A DNA stretch of 64,000 bases from Micromonospora coxensis (GTDB taxonomy: Bacteria > Actinomycetota > Actinomycetes > Mycobacteriales > Micromonosporaceae): positions 3,534,001 to 3,598,000 of the forward strand of contig NZ_LT607753.1 in assembly GCF_900090295.1 (NCBI RefSeq), read 5' to 3'. Position 1 is the stretch's first letter. Every line of letters starts with the position of its first letter. Below the pieces are notes generated by a model that was not told the origin of the DNA, ran no database searches, and saw only the letters and a list, made by a program, of their open reading frames with translations. Positions 1 through 7,500 of this stretch are shown piece after piece. A program made the position numbers and the translations under genes.

Positions 1-25
1 CAGATCCGAGCGCTGCCCCGGTGCG

Positions 26-622
26 TCAGACGCGGGGCAGGGTCCGGCCGTCGGGCAGCGCGCGACCGCTCAACAGTGCCAGCAGCGAGCCGCTGTCGGT
101 GCGAACGGGCCGGCCGCTTCCCCAGCTCCAGTCGGTGTCGGTGGCATCGAGCCGGACGCCGGTCAGGTCGACCCCGAACCAGGTGCCGTTCGCGGCGGTG
201 AGCCGGTCGAGGACGGCGATCACCGACTCTGTCGGTGCGACCGCGGGCCGGTCGAGCGCGATCGTCACGTCCAGGGAGTGGATGACGGCGTGGCTGAGGG
301 CACCGGCTGCGCCGCCGCCCGGCGGCTGCCACGCGTGCAGTGTCGGCGATCGGAGCTGGTCGAGGAGGTTGACGACCGGCAGCGAAGCGTCGCGGGTGGC
401 CACGGTGTCGGAGAGTACGGCGAAGTCGCCGCCGGCCGCCGCCATCTCTGCCCCGAACTGCTCGGGAGTCAGCCGCGCCGGCATCGTCACGTGGGCGATC
501 ACGTGGCGCACGAGCCACTTCTCGCACAACGACGGGGCATCCCAGGTCTCGACGGTCGCGGCGGCGAGAAGGTCGGCGAGTCGGTCGTAGGTCGGTGCCA
601 CCCAGGACTGCAGGTCGGTCAT
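26..622 (-). CDS. mycothiol-dependent maleylpyruvate isomerase-like DinB protein
   Basis: Encodes 198 residues resembling the actinobacterial DinB/maleylpyruvate-isomerase-like four-helix-bundle enzymes that use mycothiol. Metal-ligand candidates are visible: the CEKWLVRHVIAH segment (His40, His44) and the SHAVIHSLDV segment (His111, His115), which is the usual spacing of the family. The ATG start overlaps the stop of the upstream SRPBCC gene as ATGA, so it is the third gene of a coupled arsR-SRPBCC-dinB operon. The substrate cannot be read from sequence. ArsR/SRPBCC neighbours suggest a small-molecule or stress response rather than maleylpyruvate degradation, because no gentisate-pathway gene is nearby. 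The next upstream base run (1-25) holds no feature. Confidence 0.8.
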   Translation of the reverse strand: MTDLQSWVAPTYDRLADLLAAATVETWDAPSLCEKWLVRHVIAHVTMPARLTPEQFGAEMAAAGGDFAVLSDTVATRDASLPVVNLLDQLRSPTLHAWQPPGGGAAGALSHAVIHSLDVTIALDRPAVAPTESVIAVLDRLTAANGTWFGVDLTGVRLDATDTDWSWGSGRPVRTDSGSLLALLSGRALPDGRTLPRV

Positions 623-1059
623 GGTCGGTCTCCGTACACGAGGTGGGCGAGGTGGTCTTCGAGCTTGTCGAGGGAGGTGAGGAAGCCGGCCCGGGCCGCG
701 GGCAGGCGCATCGCCTCGGGCACGTACCGCTGGTGGATGACGACTTCGGTCGTGTCGTCGCCGAGGTCGTCGAGCGTGCTGGTGGTGTGCATCCCGCTCG
801 CCGGCTCGACCCAGGCGAGGCGCTCGGGCGGGACGACCTCGGTGAAGGTGGCGACCATCCGGTGGCTGCCGTGCTCGCCGGACATCAGGGTCTCGAAGCG
901 GCCGCCGGGGTGGAGTTCGACGATGATGCCGTCGATCGGGGTGGTCATACCGCGCGGGCCCCAGAACTGTGCAAGCTCTGCGGGCTCGGTGAGGCACCGC
1001 CACACCAGCTCGCGCGGCGCGCGGAAGATCCGTCGGTGGACGAGTTCGTCGTCATTCAC
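619..1059 (-). CDS. SRPBCC (AHSA1-type) domain protein
   Basis: A 146-residue START/Bet-v1-like fold protein of the AHSA1 type: an N-terminal RRIFRAPRELVWRCLTEPAELAQFW-like opening (first strand plus helix), a central WGPRG turn, and a C-terminal helix that closes the hydrophobic cavity. It starts at GTG 1059, whose bases overlap the TGA of the upstream ArsR gene (GTGA), and its own TGA overlaps the ATG of the DinB gene. An ATG one base further in lies in another frame. Many actinomycetes pair ArsR regulators with an SRPBCC protein in this order; the SRPBCC protein is often thought to bind or modify a lipid or small aromatic molecule. The ligand is unknown here. Confidence 0.85.
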   Translation of the reverse strand: MNDDELVHRRIFRAPRELVWRCLTEPAELAQFWGPRGMTTPIDGIIVELHPGGRFETLMSGEHGSHRMVATFTEVVPPERLAWVEPASGMHTTSTLDDLGDDTTEVVIHQRYVPEAMRLPAARAGFLTSLDKLEDHLAHLVYGDRP

Positions 1060-1403
1060 GGGTTCTCCCGCTTCTGCAAGCCGGCGAGGTGTGTCTCCAG
1101 CCGGTCCATTCGCTCCGACCACGTGCGCCTGCTCTCCTCGATCCACGAGACTGCGGCATCGAGCGCCGCCGGTTCGAGCCGACAGGGCCGGGTCTGCCGG
1201 TGCCGCCCCCGGCTGATCAGGCCGGACTGCTCGAGCACCCGGATGTGCTGCGACACCGCCTGCATGCTCATGGCGTACGGCTCCGCCAGTTCCTTGACCG
1301 TCGCCTCGCCCGCGCTCAGCCGGGCCACGATGTCGCGCCGGGTGGGGTCGCTGAGCGCCGTGAACAGGGCATCGAGCCGCCGATCCTCCAGCGTGTTTCC
1401 CAT
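1056..1403 (-). CDS. ArsR/SmtB-family winged-helix repressor
   Basis: Encodes about 115 residues with the compact ArsR winged helix: LFTALSDPTRRDIVARL at the N terminus, then the recognition-helix region MSMQAVSQHIRVLEQSGLI and a wing RGRHRQTRPCRL. It lacks the CVC metal motif of arsenic/cadmium sensors, so it is probably one of the non-metal ArsR proteins that sit beside SRPBCC genes. Two in-frame ATGs exist, 1409 and 1403. I chose 1403 because a promoter with TTGACA, a 17-bp gap and TTGATT places transcription start at about 1404, giving a leaderless mRNA. The 1409 ATG would lie upstream of +1. It is likely autoregulated through the palindrome in its own promoter and co-transcribed with the next two genes. 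Confidence 0.88.
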   Translation of the reverse strand: MGNTLEDRRLDALFTALSDPTRRDIVARLSAGEATVKELAEPYAMSMQAVSQHIRVLEQSGLISRGRHRQTRPCRLEPAALDAAVSWIEESRRTWSERMDRLETHLAGLQKRENP

Positions 1404-1410
1404 GGACATT

Positions 1411-1439
1411 AATCAAGCACCTGCTTTATCAAGTGTCAA
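1411..1439 (-). promoter_or_regulatory. arsR operon promoter with embedded operator
   Basis: On the minus strand TTGACA (1439-1434) is followed by 17 bp and TTGATT (1416-1411). The spacer holds an inverted repeat AAGCA-cc-TGCTT (plus-strand 1415-1426) that reaches into the -10. Predicted +1 is near 1404, next to the ATG at 1403. A repressor bound there would block polymerase directly, which fits ArsR autoregulation. Confidence 0.6.
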
Positions 1440-1571
1440 CTAGAGGACTGCCCCGGACCAGCGGCCGGTCGACCCGGCGGCGGCTCTGCGCCACGCGGCG
1501 ACGCCTGCTCGCGCCGGGTGGTCGTTCCGAGTCGCCACCTGGCACGATCGGCGGGAGGCGAGGTGAGCGGG

Positions 1572-2018
1572 ATGAGGCCGCGACGGGTGACTCGAACGTC
1601 GGTGGTGTGCGCGGCACTGCTGACCGCCGTGGTCACCGTGTTCCTCTGGGTCGGTGCGGCCGGGGCCTACCGCAAGGCGGTCGACCTGCGCGACCACGGT
1701 GCGGTCACGACGGCCGACGTGCTCCAGGTGCAGCGGCTCGGCGACGACAGCTACGTCCGGGTGCGGTTCACGACGGCGGACGGCGCGGTCGTGGAGGCCG
1801 ACGTACACGACTTCCGGGTCGATCCGGAGCCCGTCGAGGGCGCGACGATGCAGGTGCGGTACGCCCCCGCCGAACCGGTGCGCCACATCCAGGACGCCCG
1901 CCTGGGCCCCGACTTCGTGGACGTCTGGGTGCGGGCGCTCGGTGGGCTGGCCCTACTGGCCTTCGGGACCTTCGTGGTGCTCGGCTCGTGGGGGCTGGTC
2001 GGCGAGAGGTGGCCCTGA
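1572..2018 (+). CDS. DUF3592-like membrane protein
   Basis: A 148-residue membrane protein with a hydrophobic helix at about residues 8-28 (VVCAALLTAVVTVFLWVG) and a second near the C terminus (ALGGLALLAFGTFVVLGSWGLV). Between them lies a soluble domain with an alternating-strand pattern (TTADVLQVQRLGDDSYVRVRFTT and following), the layout of DUF3592-type proteins. The start is ambiguous: ATG 1572 has GAGG eight bases upstream, while an in-frame GTG at 1563 has GGGAGG four bases upstream. It stands alone, divergent from the ArsR operon. Function unknown. Confidence 0.75.
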   Translation: MRPRRVTRTSVVCAALLTAVVTVFLWVGAAGAYRKAVDLRDHGAVTTADVLQVQRLGDDSYVRVRFTTADGAVVEADVHDFRVDPEPVEGATMQVRYAPAEPVRHIQDARLGPDFVDVWVRALGGLALLAFGTFVVLGSWGLVGERWP

Positions 2019-2147
2019 GCACGCCGGGCGCGACGGCAGTCGGGGTGCCCGGGTACGGCGTCGCCGACGGCGAACCGGACGACCGTCCACGGGCCAGCAC
2101 CGGGGCGGGATCGCCCGGCCGGCGATCGGGGGACGGCGGAGGCAGGT

Positions 2148-2153
2148 TAGCGT
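2148..2153 (+). promoter_or_regulatory. -10 element for a leaderless sua5 mRNA
   Basis: TAGCGT lies exactly six bases before the GTG at 2160, so transcription should begin at or next to the start codon. No convincing -35 is visible. Confidence 0.5.
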
Positions 2154-2159
2154 CGGGGC

Positions 2160-3146
2160 GTGAGCACCGGATCCCCACGCGTCCTGCCCGCCGAGAGCGG
2201 CATCGCCGAGGCCGCCGCCGTCCTGCGCGACGGCGGGCTGGTGGCGTTCCCCACCGAGACCGTCTACGGGCTCGGCGCGAACGCGCTCGACGCGCGGGCC
2301 GCCGCGCGGATCTTCGAGGCGAAGGCCCGGCCCAGCTTCGACCCGCTGATCACCCACCTGGCCGACGCCGCCGACCTGGAGAAGCTGGTCGGGCCGGTGC
2401 CGCCGGCGGTCGCCGCGCTGGCCGAGCGGTTCTGGCCGGGGCCGCTGACGCTGATCGTGGACCGGCCGGCGGAGATCCCGCCGATCGTCACCTCGGGGCT
2501 GGACACCATGGCGGTGCGGGTGCCGGACGAGCCGTCCGCGCGGGCGCTGATCCGGGCCGCCGGGGTGCCGGTGGCCGCGCCCAGCGCCAACCGGTTCGGG
2601 CAGCTCAGCCCCACCCGGGCCGAGCACGTGGTGAAGGGGCTCGGCGGGGCGGTCGACGTGGTCCTCGACGGTGGGCCCACCCGGTGCGGCATCGAGTCGA
2701 CCATCGTGGACGCGCGCGGTCCGCAGCCGGTGGTGCTGCGCCTCGGCGCGCTCGCCCTGGAGGAGCTGGTCGAGGCGGTGGGGCCGGTGACCGTACGCCC
2801 GGGCAGTTCGGGGCAGCCGGTCGCGCCGGGCACGCTGGCGGCGCACTACGCGCCGCGTACCCCGTTGCGGGTGGTGGCGGGCGCGGAGCCGGCGGCCGGC
2901 GACGGTGTCCGGCGCGGCTTCCTGGCCTTCCGGGAGCCGCCGGCCGACGGGTACGCGGCGGTGGAGGTGCTCTCCCCCACCGGGGACGTGACGGAGGCCG
3001 CGGCCCGGCTCTTCGACGCCCTGCACCGGCTCGACGCGGCCGGGGTGACCGAGATCCTCGCCGAGGCGACCCCGGAGGAGGGCGTCGGGCGGGCGATCAA
3101 CGACCGGCTGCGCCGTGCCGCCGCCACCTGGGACGCCGCCGGCTGA
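2160..3146 (+). CDS. L-threonylcarbamoyladenylate synthase (Sua5 type)
   Basis: This enzyme condenses threonine, bicarbonate and ATP into threonylcarbamoyl-AMP, the first step of t6A formation at position 37 of ANN-decoding tRNAs. At 328 residues it is the long Sua5 form. The N-terminal YrdC domain (about residues 10-200) shows GGLVAFPTETVYGLGANA, FEAKARPSFDPLI, VRVPDEP and APSANRFGQLSPT. The C-terminal Sua5 domain (about 215-328) opens with PGTLAAHYAPRTPL. A six-base gap from a TAGCGT -10 to the GTG start suggests a leaderless transcript. It is a single gene, followed by a CBS-domain gene. Confidence 0.93.
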   Translation: MSTGSPRVLPAESGIAEAAAVLRDGGLVAFPTETVYGLGANALDARAAARIFEAKARPSFDPLITHLADAADLEKLVGPVPPAVAALAERFWPGPLTLIVDRPAEIPPIVTSGLDTMAVRVPDEPSARALIRAAGVPVAAPSANRFGQLSPTRAEHVVKGLGGAVDVVLDGGPTRCGIESTIVDARGPQPVVLRLGALALEELVEAVGPVTVRPGSSGQPVAPGTLAAHYAPRTPLRVVAGAEPAAGDGVRRGFLAFREPPADGYAAVEVLSPTGDVTEAAARLFDALHRLDAAGVTEILAEATPEEGVGRAINDRLRRAAATWDAAG

Positions 3147-3219
3147 CGGTCGCGTGCATGGGCCGGCGGCCCGGGGGTACGGACTCAGACAACGACCCCC
3201 CGGAAAGTGAGGTGTGATC

Positions 3220-3639
3220 ATGCCGACCGCACGCGACATCATGACCGCCGACGTGACCTGCGTCCGCGAACAGGACGACCTGCGTGCCGCCGCCAAGCGG
3301 ATGGCCGAACTCGGGGTGGGTGCGCTGCCGATCTGCGGCGACGACAACCGCCTCAAGGGCATGCTGACCGACCGCGACATCGTGGTGAAGGTGCTGGCCC
3401 AGGGGAAGGACCCGGCCAACGTGACCGCCGGTGAGCTGGCCCAGGGCGAGGCCGTGACCATCGGCGCGGACGACGACGCCGCCGAGATCCTGCGCACCAT
3501 GGGCCAGCACCAGGTACGCCGGCTGCCGGTGATCGACGGGCACGAGCTCGTCGGGATCGTGGCGGTGGCCGACGTGGCCCGGTCGCTGCCGGAGCGTCCG
3601 GTGGGTGACCTGATCGAGGCCATCTCCGAGCGGTCCTGA
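3220..3639 (+). CDS. tandem CBS-domain protein, Hrp1-like
   Basis: Encodes 139 residues made almost entirely of two CBS motifs: TARDIMTADVTCV through LTDRDIVVKVLAQG, and the second from AGELAQGEAVTI to VGIVAVADVARSLPE. The wording GALPICGDDNRLKGMLTDRDIV closely follows what I recall of mycobacterial Hrp1 (Rv2626c), a DosR-regulated hypoxic response protein. CBS pairs usually bind adenine nucleotides. I chose ATG 3220 because GAGG ends seven bases upstream; a GTG two codons earlier is possible. A strong hairpin follows. It lies close to a P-type ATPase locus, which in mycobacterial dormancy regulons is a familiar association, but no DosR box was recognised here. Confidence 0.85.
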   Translation: MPTARDIMTADVTCVREQDDLRAAAKRMAELGVGALPICGDDNRLKGMLTDRDIVVKVLAQGKDPANVTAGELAQGEAVTIGADDDAAEILRTMGQHQVRRLPVIDGHELVGIVAVADVARSLPERPVGDLIEAISERS

Positions 3640-3656
3640 GCCCCGTCGTACCGTCG

Positions 3657-3695
3657 ATCGCCGCCCTCCCGGTCCCGTGACCGGAGGGCGGCGAT
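3657..3695. terminator. bidirectional hairpin terminator
   Basis: Arms ATCGCCGCCCTCCCGGTC (3657-3674) and GACCGGAGGGCGGCGAT (3679-3695) pair over 17 bp with one bulged C and a four-base loop. It lies between the convergent CBS and metallo-hydrolase genes. There is no T-run, as is usual in actinomycete terminators. Confidence 0.7.
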
Positions 3696-3750
3696 GTCGT
3701 GCGGGCGGCCCTGCGCCACCCGGTGTCGGACGCCCGGGCGGCGGGCCGGA

Positions 3751-4554
3751 TCAGGCGGGCGGGGTCAGCGGCACCGTCTCGCCGCGCGCGATGGTGCGTA
3801 CCGCCCGGACGAAGCCGCGCCGCCGCGCCTCGTCGACGAAGTGCCGCAGCGGTGAGCGGAACACCGGGTAGTCGTCGTAGTGGATCGGCGCGGTCAGTTT
3901 CGGCCGGACCAGCTCGACCAGGTCGGCGCCCTGCCGCGCGTCCATGGTGAGCAGGATCCCGGCGATCCGGGTGCCGCCCAGGTGGATCAGCATCGCGTCG
4001 ACGTCCGGGAAGCGCTGCGGGATCTCGGCGAGCTGCGGACGGTGCAGGGTGTCCCCGGTGACGTAGAGCCGGAACCGGCGGACGCCGTCGTGCTCCAGGT
4101 CGACCATCGTGCCCATCACGTCGGGCAGGAGCCGGTCCAGCGCCCCCGGCCCGTGCTGGCCGGGCAGCGCGGTCAACCGCAGCGTGTGGCCCTCGCGGCG
4201 CAGCTCGCGGGACTGCCAGGTGGGCAGCCCTTCGGCCGCCCGGAACCCCCAGCGGCGCAGCTTCCGCCCGGCCGCCGGGGTGGTCACGATCGGCAGCTCC
4301 CGGTCGAGTTCCCGGCGGGCCACCCGGTCGAAGTGGTCGCCGTGCAGGTGGGACAGGACCACCGCGTCGAGGGCGGGGAGCTGCGCGACGGTCAGCGCCG
4401 GGTCCGTGCTCCGCTTCGACCACAACCCTTTGCCCAGGTACGCCCGCTGCCCCCGGTGCAGGAAGTTCGGATCGGTGAGCAGGGTGAACCCACCGATCCG
4501 GAGCACCGTCGTGGCGGTGCCGACGAAGGTCACCTCAGCCTGTTCCGTCTCCAT
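3751..4554 (-). CDS. UlaG-like metallo-beta-lactamase-fold hydrolase
   Basis: A 267-residue protein with the metallo-beta-lactamase fold. It shows LSHLHGDHFD, the HxHxDH zinc motif, near residue 68. Further metal-ligand candidates are LPGQHGPG and VTGDTLH, and APIHYDDYPVF near the C terminus. The order resembles UlaG/YtnP-type and NAPE-PLD-type hydrolases rather than true beta-lactamases; there is no signal peptide, so it is cytoplasmic. Its first 20 bases overlap the 3' end of the large ATPase gene on the same strand, so the two are probably co-transcribed and translation is coupled. The substrate is unknown. Confidence 0.85.
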   Translation of the reverse strand: METEQAEVTFVGTATTVLRIGGFTLLTDPNFLHRGQRAYLGKGLWSKRSTDPALTVAQLPALDAVVLSHLHGDHFDRVARRELDRELPIVTTPAAGRKLRRWGFRAAEGLPTWQSRELRREGHTLRLTALPGQHGPGALDRLLPDVMGTMVDLEHDGVRRFRLYVTGDTLHRPQLAEIPQRFPDVDAMLIHLGGTRIAGILLTMDARQGADLVELVRPKLTAPIHYDDYPVFRSPLRHFVDEARRRGFVRAVRTIARGETVPLTPPA

Positions 4555-7500
4555 CCTCCGTCCGTACCCGCGAGGTGGCCGGCGAATCGGACGGGGCGTC
4601 CCGGTGGCCGACCCCCGGCGGTGGGGGCAGGCGGTCGACGAGCCGGGTCAGCGCGCCGTTGGCGAAGGTCGCGCCGAGCGCCGAGCCGGTGGCGATGCCC
4701 CAGCCGACCGGGCCGAGCGGGGTGCAACCGAAGAACTGGCTCACCCCGGGGGTCTGCACCACGGCGGCGAGCACGCCGAGCGACACGGCGGTCGAGGCGA
4801 GCACCGCCGGGCTGGTCCCGCCGGCCAGCACCGTCTGGCCGAGCTGGGTGCCGACCAGCGACACCAGCGCCACCGTGCCGGCCCGGCGCTCCCGGCAACC
4901 GGTGTAGCGGGACAGCGTCCAACCGGCCGTCGCGCCGAGCGTGGTGGCCGCCGCGCGCAGGCCGATCTCCCTGGTCATGGTCCCGCCGAGCGAGGTGTCC
5001 GGCCCTTCCCGGAGCAGCCCGTCGGCGTGGTCGCCGCCGGGTGCCCGCACCGCGATGGCCAGCGCCGGCGCCAGGTCGGTGAGCAGGTTGACCAGGAGCA
5101 GCTGTCGGCCGTTCAGTGCGGAACGGCCGGTCGACGCGGCGGTCAGCACGCTGAACGCGATCTCGCCCAGGTTGCCGCCGACCAGGATGCTCAGCGCGTG
5201 GCGTACCGAGGACCACATCGCCCGCCCCTCGACCAGGGTGGCGATGATGGTCTCCAGCCGGTCGTCGGTGACCACCAGGTCGGCGGCGGCCCGCGCGGCG
5301 GGGGTGCCCCGTTGACCGAGGGCGATGCCGACGTCGGCCAGCCGGATCGCCGGCGCGTCGTTGGCGCCGTCCCCGGTCATCGCCACCGTCCGGCCGCACT
5401 TCTGCAACGCCTGGATGATCCGGACCTTGTGCGCCGGGGTGCAGCGGGCCACCACGTCGGTGCGGGCCAGCCGGTCGGCCAGCGCGTCGTCGTCGAGCTG
5501 CTCCAACTCGGCGGCGGTGACCACGCGCTGTCCCTCGTGGTCGGGACTGATGATGGAGGCGATCGCCTCGGCGGTGGCGGGATGGTCGCCGGTGATCATG
5601 ATGGTGTGCACGCCGGCCTGCCGGATCCGACGCACCGCGGGGGCGGCGGACTCGCGTACCCCGTCGGCGAGCGCGACGAAGCCGACGAAGACCAGCCCGT
5701 GCACCTCCTCGTCGGTCACCTGCTCGGCGTCGACCCGGCACTCGGCGACGGCGAGGATCCGGTGTCCCGCCCCGGCCCGGTCGGCGAGCATGGCGTGCAG
5801 CCCGTCCCGGCCCTCGTCGTCGAGCGCCTCGTCCGGCCCGTCCGGCGTACGCCAGGCGGTGCACCGGGGCAGCACCGTCTCCGGCGCCCCCTTCACGCTC
5901 AGCAGCAGCCGGTCCCCGGCCCGCCCGATGGTCGCGAGGTAACCCCGGGACGGCTCGAACGGCAGCCCACCGACCGCCTGCCAGCCGTCCGCGCCGGTCT
6001 GCTCGGTCACCCCGGCGTCCCGCGCGCCGTACCGGACGGCCCGGTCGGTGTGCTGCGGCAGCTCCTCCGGGTCCTCCGCGTACGGGGTGGCCCGCAACGC
6101 GACCGCCAGGATGCGGCGCAGCCCGTCGTCGAGCTGGTCCACCGGGGCGTACCGGTCGTCGTCGCCCACCCCGGCCAGCATCAGCTTGCCCTCGGTGAGG
6201 GTGCCGGTCTTGTCGAAGCAGAGCACGTCCACCCGGCCCAGCGCCTCGATGGTGCGCGGGTTGCGGACCAGCGCGCCGTGTTCGGCGAGCCGCCGGGCCG
6301 CCGCCAGTTGGGCGGCGCTGACCAGGAACGGCAAGCCTTCCGGCACCGACGCCACGGCCAGGTTCGCGGCGGTCGCCGCCGTCTCCGCCAGCGGTACGCC
6401 CCGCAGCAGCCCCGCCCCGGCGACCGCGATCGCCGAGCCCGCCGCCAGCGGCACCGCCGCGTCGGTCAGCCGGCCGAGCCGCGCCTCCACCCCGCTGGCC
6501 GGGGGCGCCTGCCGGGCCAGGGCCAGGCTGCGGCCGGACTCGGTGTCCGCGCCGACCGCCACCACCACGGCGGTGCCGTGGCCGGCCGCGACCGTGGTGC
6601 CCTCGTAGAGCATCGAGTGCCGGTCGGCGACGGCGGCGGCGACCACCGGCTCGGCGGACTTCGCCACCGGCAGCGACTCCCCGGTCAGCGACGACTCGTC
6701 GGTCTCCAGCCCGTCGGCGGTCAGCACCCGGCAGTCGGCGGGCACCGCGTCACCCGGCCCGAGGACGATCACGTCGCCGGGCACCAGCTCCTCGGCGGCG
6801 ATCACCTGCTCGCCACCGTCCCGGCGTACCTGGGCGGTGACCGCCGAGCGGGACAGCAGTTCGGCCAGGGACCGTTCGGTGCTGCGCTGGTGCACCGCCC
6901 CGGCCAGCGCCGACCCGCCCACCACCCCGCCGACCAGGGCGGCGTCGACCAGCGAGCCGAAGGCGGCGGAGAGCACCGCCCCGGCGGCCAGCACCGGGGT
7001 GAGCGGGTTGGCCAGCTCGTCGACGAAGGCGCGCAGCAGACCGCCGGTGCCGGGGGTGTTGCGGACGTCGTCGCCCCGCCGCCGGCGCGCCTCGGCGTCG
7101 GTCAGCCCCTCCGGGGCGCTGCCGAGCTGGCGCAGCACGGTCTCCACCGGCATCAGGTGCCAGGCGGTGCTGGTCGGCGCGGGGGTGCCGGTCGGGTCGG
7201 GCAGCCGGTGCGCCCGCCACACGCCGTGCGCGAAGGCCAGTGCCGCCGCGCCGTTCACCGCGCCGAGGGCACGGGCGGGAAGCTGTTCGGGATCGGCGGT
7301 GAACGCGCCGAGCGCGCCGAGGCCGGTGCCGGCCATGGCGATGCGGATGTTCTGCCGGGTCATCCGCCGGGCCGTGCCGACCGCCTCGATCATCAGCGCC
7401 GGGATCCGCAGGTCGGTGCCGACCAGCAGATGGGCGCCCCAGGGCGGCAGATCCTCCGGGGCGGCCATGCCGAGGCCGCAGTCGGACGCGGCCAGCGCCG

